64,000 nt of DNA, taken from Euglena gracilis. Taxonomy: Eukaryota; Euglenida; Euglenophyceae; Euglenales. Made by a program: the position numbers and the translations under genes. The notes under the pieces are model-generated. The model saw nothing but the letters and a program-made list of their open reading frames with translations, made no database searches and was not told where the DNA came from. Shown piece after piece: positions 11,826-21,210 of the stretch. The DNA lies in NCBI GenBank assembly GCA_039621445.1, contig CP154956.1, forward strand, positions 39,768,553 through 39,832,552. Reading direction: 5' to 3'. How positions within the stretch are numbered: position 1 is the first letter of the stretch; each line of letters begins with the position of its first letter.

Positions 11826-11940
11826 AAGCGGAAATGTCATTGCTGCAAAAGCCGATTGACCTCAGAATTTGTCCCACTGCATTCCAACCTTTGACAAATG
11901 GGTTACATTGGTTCGTTTCAAGCTTTTTGAGCTGTTTACC
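11826..11940 (+). repeat. Repeat shared with 19093-19210
   Basis: GAAGCGGAAATGTCATTGCT through TTACATTGGTTCGTTTCAAG occurs almost unchanged at 19093-19210. At 19.1 kb it is open in the plus frame (EMSLLQKPIDLRICPTSFQP); here the same frame has a stop close by. It is probably a piece of an unidentified mobile-element protein. Confidence 0.65.
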
Positions 11941-11964
11941 AAATACAATTCGCTGTTAATGGAC

Positions 11965-12044
11965 AATAAAAGTCCAACGCCAACATGTGGTATTGAGAAA
12001 AATCAATAAAAGTCCAACGCCAACATGTGGTATTGAGAAAAATC
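11965..12044 (+). repeat. Tandem duplication, 40-bp unit
   Basis: Two perfect adjacent copies of the unit beginning AATAAAAGTCCAACGCCAAC and ending TTGAGAAAAATC. Confidence 0.9.
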
Positions 12045-12651
12045 AAAGACAGGAGTTCCTGGACATTTCCAAATACCAATTTCTGGTTTTGGAGTTGTGA
12101 AAAATCTTGACCATCACAAATGCACTGCTCAAAGAAGCGCATTGAGTGTTTGTTGCGCTCAATGTTAGAAAGGAGAGACATAGCGACGTGATGCAGTGTG
12201 ATGATTTTTTGGCAAAGAAAAACACCGCATATGTGGACAGCTTGCATCAAAACCCCAAAATTTTCAAATATTTTTGGTAAGTTTAGGTTGTTTATGTTTT
12301 TTTTTGGTATGTTTTATGCGTCTTGAGACATTCAAACGGCGTGGATCTTTTTCCGCTGTCCAGTGCAACATTTTTTTTCATTGTGCAAAAATAAAATGAC
12401 GGAGGGCAAATATTTTTTGAGCAAGTGCAAATATTTTTGGCGGCGCGGTGCAAAATTTTTTGACAGATCTGGGCAAATTTTTTTGTGGGCGCTGGGCGAA
12501 AGTTTTGACCGGATTGGGCAAATATTTATCAGCCATGGGCAAACATTTCGGACGCTAGGTGTAATGCCCCCTTTGGGTTCCTAGCATTATGATGACCAAC
12601 AAACGCTTCATTTCCCTTGAAAATTATGTTTTTCTTTAAAAATAATTTTTT

Positions 12652-12930
12652 TCCTTTCAGGATCTTTTCCCTGCACAGCTTTGCTTTCGTTATGGCAACC
12701 AATTTTGGGAGGGGGTTGCTTTGCATGTGCCGATTTTGGTCAAAGTTGCAATTGCACTTTTCAGCCTTGGTGCTTGCGTTGAGCGCAGTTTTTCTCACCA
12801 GAGTCTCCTGCATAGCGACTTGCGCGCTAAGCTGGATGACTCTTCCATCCGTGCTCTGATGTCTATGCGTATGAATCTATCCCGTTTGTTTCCTAACAGG
12901 TCTCCCCCAAAAGAAAGCAACACAGAGTGA
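12652..12930 (+). pseudogene. hAT transposase C-terminal dimerisation fragment
   Basis: After a TTTCAG the plus frame reads LHVPILVKVAIALFSLGACV then ERSFSHQSLLHSDLRAKLDD and RALMSMRMNLSRLFP. A-x-VERSFS, S..R..L and the closing M...N are the conserved pattern of the hAT dimerisation domain. There is no DDE catalytic part nearby, so this is a remnant. It is just downstream of a 1.1-kb stretch bounded by ATTACACCTA inverted ends (11468-12566), which could be a non-autonomous relative. Confidence 0.7.
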
Positions 12931-13164
12931 CATTTCTGTGACACAGAGCCTCCAAAATGATCACTCCCAAGTGTTTCTTGCACTGATTTTTCAATGGTTT
13001 CCCATTTCTTTCGCGTGGCGGTTGACTGGCTTGGGTTGTCCCTACTGGGGGTTTTTGGGTGTTTTTGGGATTTTTTTGGCTGCCCACGCCAGCGGCAGCC
13101 GACACCCCCTCCCTTGCAACGTTAGTCGGACACGTTTTTCTGCCCCCCCCCACCCGTGTAAAAC

Positions 13165-13725
13165 CCAAAAAACTAGGCATTTCCCGCTAAAAATTAAGAA
13201 CCTTTTTATCAATTAAGAATTTGCCACTCAAAATTAGGCACTGGCACACCAAATTAGGGATTACCAGTCAAATTTCAGTACTTTTACACCCGAAATTGGG
13301 CTCAAAATTAGGAATTTACACATTTAAAAAGAGCGACAGGACCCGTTTCAAAAAAAAAAAGAATCTGAATTTTCGTCCCCCGGGGAATGTCCAAATTTGG
13401 GTTGCCAAATGCCTAATTGTGGGTGTAACCGGGTCATGTTCTTGAGCTAATTTTGAGTTGCAGATGCCTAGTAATTTGGTGTGCTAGTTCTGAATTTTTA
13501 GATGCAAATTCCTAATTTTGTGGGCAATTCCTGATTTTGAGGAGCAAACTCCTAGTTTCATGTGCAAATTCCTAATTTTAAGTGACAAATGCCTAATTTA
13601 GGGTGTAAAACACCGAAATCTGAGTGGTAATCGCTATATTGGTGTGCCAATGCCTAATTGTGCGTGCCAAATTCCTACTTTTTGAAAGGTTCCTTTTTTG
13701 AGAGGCAAATGCCTCATCCGGGGGG
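13165..13725. repeat. Large imperfect fold-back repeat
   Basis: The left arm (13165-13380) read as its complement matches the right arm (13395-13725) over more than 200 bp, e.g. GGTGTGCCAGTGCCTAATTT against GGTGTGCCAATGCCTAATTG. Each arm is itself made of degenerate 20-30 bp units around CAAATGCCTAATTTTGGGTG, which continue to about 13870. Confidence 0.75.
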
Positions 13726-14600
13726 GCAATGGACACTTGGGCATTTGGGTTGGCAAATGCCTAATTTTGGGTAAATTTGGTGTAAACTCCTATTTTCGGG
13801 TGGATAATACACAATTTTGGGTGGCATGAGTGGCAAATGCATATTTTGGGGAGAAATTTGCTCAATTACAGCGGCATTTTGAATTATCTTTCAAATTCTA
13901 CAAGAGGAGCCATTTTTGGGCAATTTTTAGTCGCTTGAAACCATTTCACACAAAATTTGTGCTTTTTTTTGTCCATTATTAGGTGAATTTTTGCCAGTTC
14001 GTTGAAAATGGGACACCCGTTGAGCAATTTTTAGTCATTCAAATAATTTGAAGACAAAAACGGCTGGCCGATGGCTGGCCGACGGCGTGCTCCCCCAAGG
14101 AGATGAAAGCAAACCTGCACAGCGAAACTATTTTGACTGATCGCTCAACAACGCAAGATCAATTCAACAATCCATGCTTCTCAACTTTTCAATGTTCCTC
14201 AGCAATACAGATTACCAACCTTCCAAGGCCTTCAAGACCTTCCAGTGACTTTATTTCACCTCAAGCATAGACTTCAACAGTTGCTTGCCAGTGAGATCTG
14301 TAGGAGAGAAAAGTGCATTCAACCTTTGTCATCAATGATCCCAGTCAATTTCTGTGAAGTGTTCTCACTCAGTACGCTCGGGTCGTCCGGACATGTGTCC
14401 ACATTGATCCTACAGGAGGGCGGACATTAATGTGGGATGGGCCATTCCAAACGCTGACCGGGGTTTCTGTTTTTGACAAATGTGTAAATGTCATATTAAT
14501 GTCAATTGTCTGTCAGAAACCCTTGTCATTTGCCTAAATTGGGAATGCTGACCTTGACCTATACCATGCCCCCCCCCCCCCTGAGTCAGTCACCACCCAT

Positions 14601-14968
14601 TACACCTAACGCCCGATTCTTTCGCACTTCACACCGTATATTTTTGCATTTTTGGTCAATATTTTTGCACTTTATCTCAAAAATGTTCGCACGTGCTAAA
14701 AATTTGTTCGCACGTTATCTCAAAAATGTTTGGCACTTTATCTCAAATTTTTTTGCCTACGTTCCGAAAATTTTTGCACACGGATCGGGTGTTTCGCAAG
14801 TCCGCGTCCTAGGTGCAAGGACTCGGGACGGGGCTTGCGTCTACGACGCCGGACTTCAGGTATGAGGTCTGTGTCTTAAAACGCAGTCTCCGTCCAAAAT
14901 GCTGCGTCTTGAATAATGATTTTGTTGGAACCCCCCAAAACCGACCAAAATGGTTCAGAAAGCGGCTT
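14601..14968 (+). repeat. Dispersed repeat ATTACACCTAACGCCCG, copy 2
   Basis: Same sequence and orientation as 11468-11815, about 85 percent identical by eye. It ends with TAATGATTTTGTTGGA and ACCAAAATGGTTCAGAAAG. Confidence 0.75.
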
Positions 14969-14999
14969 AGGCGGCCTAATTCGCATTTAAGCTTTTTAC

Positions 15000-17450
15000 T
15001 TTTTATTTGCGCACTTGCGCAAATTTACGAATTTTTTGATTCTGCTTTGTTTCAGCTGTGAAGGTCAGGGGGGTTTGAAAACACGTGGACAAGAGAGTGC
15101 AAAAAATGAACGAAATTCTGATTTTGGCTGGGAGACCCCTGAGACTTTGGCGAAAAACGGTGTTTTTGGGGTGTCCCAAAATGGACTTTGTACGTTGAAA
15201 CCCCTGGGGCCTTGCCAGCCCACTCTGAAAAAAACGCCAAAAAGCACCATAGGAACGGGACCTTTACTGCCCTTGTTGCTCCTTTCGGTCGTGTCCCCGA
15301 GTGTGTCCGAGCTGCCGGCGGTGTGAGTCCTGGGTGTTTGCCGGACTGCTTTGCTTGCGGCGCCTTGGTGTGACGTTTTGGTGCGTTTGTTAAAGCTCGG
15401 GAAGGAGGTGCCAGGGGGTGTGGGTGTGGTGTGACCGAGCCGGCAGGAAGGACACAGGGGAAGGAAGGTGAGTGTGGGGTGTTTGGCAAGGGAAGCGCAG
15501 AGGGGAGGAAATGGGGGTCCGCAGGGACTGAAGGGAATGAAGGGGACGGGTGTCTCCCACCCGGCTTATACCCGGGATCCACACAACCAATTGTGTGGCA
15601 AAGAACCCAGCGGAAGAAACCTAACACTGGAAGGACAAAATTGTGTTTATGGGCGCAAATGCGCGCACCAACATGTTCATGTTTATTTGCGCATTTGCGC
15701 CCATAAACACAATTATGTCCTTCCAGGATTGGGCTTTAGTACCCATGAACTGACGCTGTTGATAAACAGCGTGACAAAGGAGGTGTGGGTGCGAAGACCG
15801 ACGGGCCGTCCAGTTGGTGGGTTTGCCACACTGTTTGTCGACGGCGCAAGCTTATGGGCGCAAATGCGCGCACAAACACAAATTATGTTTTGTGCGCACA
15901 TTTGTGCAAATGCGCAAATAAACATACAGAAGAACGGTGTGACGGAAACACAACCATCAAACACCAGCAGCAGACGTGGTTTATTTGCGCATTTGCGCAC
16001 ATCACACTGTTTGTGGGCGCAAATGCGCAAATAAACTGCATGAAGAAACTGTCCAATTTATTATGTTATTTGCGCATTTGCGCCCAAAGAACAACGATGC
16101 GCACAAATGCGCAAATAAACCACCAATGGAGGAGTAAAAAGCGACCTTGTTTGGTCCTCCTACTGCTACCCTCAGTGGCTTCTGAATGGGTTCAACCAAG
16201 TGGCCACACCGTCTCCTCCGGCACATGGTGTTATGGGGCCGTTTTTGAACCATTGACAGGTCCCACAAAAGATGGAGACATAGGATTATGATCTCTTGAA
16301 GGTAGGTGCGCAGCTACCCAGTAACGGTGGACGTCCACCGGCACCAATTTTAGGGTCCCAAGGGCCCTGCCACTGTCCTGCGGCCTCGGCTCCGCTGCTG
16401 CAGCCACATCAGCTGCTTATGCTTCAGCACCCACCAGACCGGCATCCACCTCCCCGGTGCAACAATAAACATGTATGTTTATTTTCCATGTTAAAAGACA
16501 CCAATGAGGACCATGACCCCACGAGGTTTAAAAACGTGATGGGCGTGTTGGTGCGCGCAATTGCGCAAATAAACACAATTACGTTTGTTTGCGCATTTGC
16601 GCAAATGCGCAAATAAACATTTTATACACCGCTTCAAAACGATGTGTTTGTAGGAGCCTTAGAGCACACAAACAAAATTGTGTTTATTTGCGCAAATGCG
16701 CGCACCAACGCACATGAGTTTTGCGACACCATCTCCTCGTCTGTGACAGCTGGCGAACGCAATTCCTCACGCCAACCAATGATTTGCACCACGATTATGT
16801 GGCGATGAAATTTGTGGTGAGAGGCAGTGTGGAGTGTTCACTGGAACACAGCATTTGACTGGCCAAAATTTGCCTGCCTTACGTGTGTACATTTGCACTG
16901 CTGTTAATAAACATAACTATGTTGGTGTGCGCATTTGCGCAAATGCGCACACCAAAAAATTTGTTTATGGGCGCATTTGCGCCCACAAACACGTCGTTTC
17001 AACATCAGCCTTGTACGTTTTATTTGCGCAAACGCGCCCATAAACACAATTGTTTTTATTTGCGCAATTGCGCCCACAAACACACATCAGTTGCGTGACG
17101 GCTGGGGAACGTAGTCTGTCTGTCTGTGGTGTTGTGATGTCATGAGGCTCAGTGTGTTCTTATCAACGGCGGCAGTATCACAGCCAGTTCAGGCAGCACG
17201 TCAGCACCGTTTCCAAGTGTCGTAACAAGGGGTGTGTGCCTCTCTTCTGTTTGACATGCAACAGCACCAATCTCACCGTCGGCTCTGTTCGCGTTACTTG
17301 GTAGGTAACATGCACACCAAACTACTGGGAGTTACTCCACTCCTACACAGGGTTGAAATAGTCACTAAATCGTGTTCCGGCTGTCAGGGTACAGGTCCCA
17401 GGAGTTTTGTAAAATTTGCTCATTTGCGCAGTTGCGCCCATTTCAAAGGA
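15000..17450. repeat. Cluster of GCGCAAATGCGC dyads with TTTAT flanks
   Basis: About 20 copies of TTTATTTGCGCATTTGCGCC or its complement and variants (GGGCGCAAATGCGC, GCGCAAATGCGCAAATAAAC) occur at irregular 30-200 bp spacing, many followed by ATAAACACAAT. Both orientations alternate, often as facing pairs. Spacer DNA between the copies is mostly unrelated. Apparent ORFs here (RICAHKH-type peptides) are translations of the repeat. Confidence 0.85.
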
Positions 17451-17925
17451 AAAATCCTTAAGTGCGAATTTGGCCGCCGGAGGCAGCCAAATTCCGTTCG
17501 GGCTAAATTTCGGAAATCCGAATTTCGTCGGCACTAACACCGCGGGGTCCGCTGCTTCGTCAGCATTAACTACGCGATGGCTCCCTCGACCATTTCGGCT
17601 GGCGGGTTAAAGACTTTGCTGGCGACACGGAGACAATGTATCCAAAGGTGGTCCATGCTGAAACTTTAGTCGGTGCAAAATAGCTGACATTTTTGCGAAA
17701 AAAGATTGCGTGCAAAAAAAGCGGAACGGAGGCTGCCTCCTGGGTTAAAAATAATTGCCCAGAGAGAATTTCAGAGGGGGTGGGGGGGAACCCTTCCGAA
17801 GCTAGGGGGGGTGACCCCTTTCCGAACCTGGCGGGGTGTGGGGGACCCCCCCTCCGAAACTGGGGGGGGGACCTCCTCCGAAACTAGGGGGGGGGGGGGG
17901 GGACTCCCCCTCCAGTTTTCGGTCG

Positions 17926-18200
17926 CCGAAAATTTTAGTCGCTTTTTGGGTCAAAAGGTCAATTTTTTCCAAAAATTGCCAAAATCTCATTTCAAAATCA
18001 TCATTCTCCTGCATCACTTTCTCAATCATTTTTTTCACCTTGGGTGTGCAACATTCCAATAGCCAATCCTTTTTCTGGCCATTTCCAAATGCAACATCAC
18101 CAGTTAACCTCAACCATCTGCCAAAGTCTTTTTGGCCAGTCTGCACCATCAACTCAATTTCACAGGGGGTAAATTTGAACTTCAGGTTGAACTTTGGGTG
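17926..18200 (-). pseudogene. Gag-like ORF, second half (minus strand)
   Basis: The frame reads FTPCEIELMVQTGQKDFGRW then LTGDVAFGNGQKKDWLLECC and EKVMQENDDFEMRFWQFLEK, a helix-rich, lysine/glutamate-rich protein with natural composition, ending in polyC/G tracts at 17.80-17.91 kb. It continues the ORF at 18182-18349 after a frame change. No zinc knuckle is visible. Family unrecognised; retroelement gag is the best guess. Confidence 0.4.
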
Positions 18201-18349
18201 GGGTTGCTGGGGTTTGTTTCCACAATTTCTTTTAGAAACGTTACAACCTGGGTGATGGGGTTCACATGGGTAAACACAGACTGACTGCTGCTGGCTGGTT
18301 TGATTTCCAATTCCTGCAATCTTCTTTCCAAATCTTCAATGGAGGACAT
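18182..18349 (-). CDS. Gag-like small ORF, first half (minus strand)
   Basis: ATG at 18349 gives MSSIEDLERRLQELEIKPAS followed by TQVVTFLKEIVETNPSNP and a stop after 56 codons. The opening is a predicted coiled coil. One frame over, the sequence continues as PKFNLKFKFTPCEIELMVQT (see next entry), so a one-base shift or a small splice separates the halves. Such a short coiled-coil N-terminus suggests ORF1/gag of a retroelement; this is inference only. Confidence 0.4.
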   Translation of the reverse strand: MSSIEDLERRLQELEIKPASSSQSVFTHVNPITQVVTFLKEIVETNPSNPTQSST

Positions 18350-18490
18350 TTCTGTGGATCACCAAAAAAAAAAACTAAAACACTGGCTCTGAAAACTGGG
18401 AAATACTGGCCAACCCAACAAGGCAAACAAAACTGAAGAAACCAGAACAGAAACCCAGCCACTTGGTTCAGGACCAGGTCAGCAAGATGA

Positions 18491-18890
18491 TTAAGATCTT
18501 GTCTTCACCAGGAACTTGCTCTGGACAGCAAGGAGAACAGCAGCACCAGAGGCTTCAACCAAATAACCAAAATAACAACTGTTGAACCACTTCTCCACTG
18601 TGAACTTGTTGACCACAGCTTCAATGCCAACTTCCTGTTGCAGATGCTGTTCACAACCAAGAAATCGGTTAACCTTGCCGTCAGGAAGAACACCTTCTGG
18701 AACTTCAGTAACCAGTGAAACAATGACCATTCTCCTCGAACACGTCCTGTGTCCTACCATGGGAGCTACTTGCAGAACCTATGAAAACGGCAGAGGGCAG
18801 GAGAACCACAGGATACTTGCACACCAGTAGCCAATATATCTTGAAATTCTCCATTCAACATCTCATCTCTTCTGTTGACCAAATATCCGT
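18491..18890 (-). CDS. Unrecognised minus-strand ORFs upstream of the gag-like ORF
   Basis: Two abutting minus frames look protein-like: MDGYLVNRRDEMLNGEFQDI (ending near 18766) and EVPEGVLPDGKVNRFLGCEQ ... VEKWFNSCYFGYLVEASGAA (18491-18728). They lie head-to-tail with the gag-like ORF about 140 bp downstream, so they may be one decayed element. No catalytic motif recognised. Confidence 0.3.
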
Positions 18891-19035
18891 CCATGGTAGG
18901 TAGTCGTGGTAAAAAAAGGACAAAATTCGTTTCGCGATTACACATGCGCGATAACACTTCGGAAGTGCTAAAGGTCGCCCTGCATTTACCACGCGGCACC
19001 TGGACTGTTCGCCAGCAGGCACTAATGCGAAATTA

Positions 19036-19250
19036 GTGCGAACGGACATTTCAGTACCGCGGGATTTGGTTGCCTCCGGTAAGAGCAGAAATGAATGGTT
19101 TGAAGCGGAAATGTCATTGCTGCAAAAGCCGATTGACCTCAGAATTTGTCCCACTTCATTCCAACCTTTGACAAACGAGTTACATTGGTTCGTTTCAAGC
19201 CGTTTTGAGCCGGTTTCTTTCTTTCTTTTTGGGCTGCACGTGGAGCGCGC
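19036..19250 (+). pseudogene. Mobile-element protein fragment (unidentified)
   Basis: The plus frame from 19036 reads MRTDISVPRDLVASGKSRNE then WFEAEMSLLQKPIDLRICPT and LHWFVSSRFE, and contains the segment repeated at 11826-11940. The preceding sequence in another frame (SEVLKVALHLPRGTWTVRQQ) also looks coding. Family not recognised. Confidence 0.35.
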
Positions 19251-19299
19251 GGTCCCCAAATTTGCCATTTTATGTCCAAAAATGGTCATATGTTTGACC

Positions 19300-20945
19300 A
19301 TTTTGGGGCCTCAAAAAAGTCGCAATGTTTGTGAGATTTTTTTTCTTGGGAAGCTTGGCCAGGGGGGGAAAATGCACTGCACATTTTTGCACATTTTTGC
19401 GCATTTTTGTCAATTTTTCAAAAATGCGCATTTTTTGCGCACTTTTTCCATTTTCCCACTTTTTTTTTTACGCTTTTTGGAGGCATTTTGTCCATATTGT
19501 CCATGTTGTCCACATTGTCCATATGTAAAAAGAAATTGATATTGGTGTTCTTGAACACTGTTCTTCTGAACAATTCTATGTTGTCATCCATCCCTCTTTC
19601 CGCTAATAATCAAATTCTCCATTCTTCCCTCAGATTTTTTCACAAAATGGGTTCAAGTTCAAGGGCTGATCATCCAAGCTTTTGTTCAATGGATGTTTGT
19701 TCTTGGACAAAAGCTTGCTGCCAAGAAGCTGAGAAGACGGAGCAAGATGAAATGCGGGGGGCCCAAAGCACTCACTTTCCAATGGGGGCTTGGCGTGCCG
19801 CTCGGGGGGGGGGGTCTTGGGCCACCCCCCCCCCCCGCAGCCCCATGCGGCCGCTCGCTCGGCCGCTTGCCCCCCTCGACCCCCCCTCGACCCCCCCACT
19901 GTGCTGCCAAGCGGGGGGGGGGGGGAATGCACTGGAAAAAATCGGAAAAATGCGCAAAAAAATGCGCAAAAAATGCGCTGAGTGGATCTCAAACACATCG
20001 AACCACCTTTAGGGATTTTAGCAAAGGTCAAAAATTTTGCTCGAGAGCTCAATTGTAATGTTTCAGGGTTGCAAAGATCAAGAATTTTGCCGACCTCTGA
20101 GACTTCACATCTCAAATGACCTCAAGCGCCCCATAAACATCATTTTTGGACAGCAGGGATGCCTTTATGCATGAGATTTTTGCTCCATTTGTCGCCCGTC
20201 TGATGAAGGTTACCCGAAGGTTGAAAATGATATTTCGCCCCCCCCAAACGCAAAAAAAAGATTCGAATGCTTGCAGCGAGAATTCATCCCCTTCCGTGGA
20301 AAGAAATGCGACAGGGCTGGACAGAGGTAGAGGTTGAGGTTGAAAACCTCTACCTGTATGCCATACACCTCTACCTTAGCCTCTATCAAAACCTTTGGGG
20401 TGGCTGCGTCGATGGCCCAGTCAAATTAGGTGCTGTCTGGCTAGCTCTCAACTTTGGTCAGACACATCCATCGGGAAAACAAGCGAAGCCAAACCTCTGC
20501 ATCGGAGCTGTCAATCTTTGGTAATTCAAGGCCAGATACGCGAGACACAACGGCAGGTTTGTGCTAACCATCCTTGTAAACAGCACCTGTCAACCAACTG
20601 CTTGCCAAAAAGGCTGTTGAACTCAAAATCTTGGGGGTTGGCTGGTCAACGGGGGCTGTCAGAAACAGTTGTCAACCAGAAAACTCAGGAAACACATGTC
20701 CACGGACAAAATCCTGTGGACATTTGTGGACATTTCCTGTGAGTTTCGCAACCCTTGATTGAAAGCTCGTTTCAAGAGGTTCAGCAGATGGCTGCAAATG
20801 AAACCACGCTGCACAGATTTTTTATTCCGGAAATTCACCCAAAGTGCATATCCGTAGTATTTCACAGACACCCCCAGTTGCATGCTAAAAAAATGACCAA
20901 AATACTGTTCGATGTTTTCTGTGTTCTGTGAATTGTTCTTTGCAG
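19300..20945. other. Gene-poor stretch
   Basis: T- and C-rich low-complexity DNA with TTTTTGCGCATTTTT motifs at 19.37-19.45 kb and a CTCGACCCCC tract at 19.80-19.93 kb. No supported gene. Confidence 0.5.
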
Positions 20946-21210
20946 CTTGATGGCAAGTTTTTTTGTGCAAATCATTGTGGGCGTTTTCCAATGGGCACTT
21001 TGGATGTTGTTGGATGTCATGGCCATGGGTTTGGCATTGGTGCTGCTTTGCCAGCCATGGCGGACTTTTCCTTTGCTGCGAAGATTGCTGGAGCAAAAAG
21101 ACCAAAAGGGCAGGGTCTCTGAGGTGCTGGAGAATGCGTGGTATGCATTGATGGATTTTATTTGTATTCCAATACTCATCCAGATTTATGCTGTTTCCTC
21201 GTCTTATTTG
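20946..21210 (+). CDS. Membrane-protein exon, one and a half modules
   Basis: An acceptor TTTGCAG precedes the exon and a possible donor TTG|GTTTGT ends it. The peptide runs FQWALWMLLDVMAMGLALVL, CQPWRTFPLLRRLL, then a charged linker EQKDQKGRVSE and a second hydrophobic start, WYALMDFICIPILI. This is two predicted membrane segments separated by a basic cytosolic-type loop. It resembles the segments at 24.4, 26.2 and 27.1 kb. The opposite strand is also open over part of this stretch but reads as low-quality sequence. Confidence 0.6.

Noticed and set aside
15468-16291. Open plus frames with RICAHKH/CANAQIN peptides
   Set aside because: The peptides are repeated translations of the GCGCAAATGCGC dyads in different frames and have no other protein-like content.
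15000-17450. CRISPR-like array of spaced palindromes
   Set aside because: Unit orientation alternates, spacing is irregular, units vary, and the DNA is eukaryotic.
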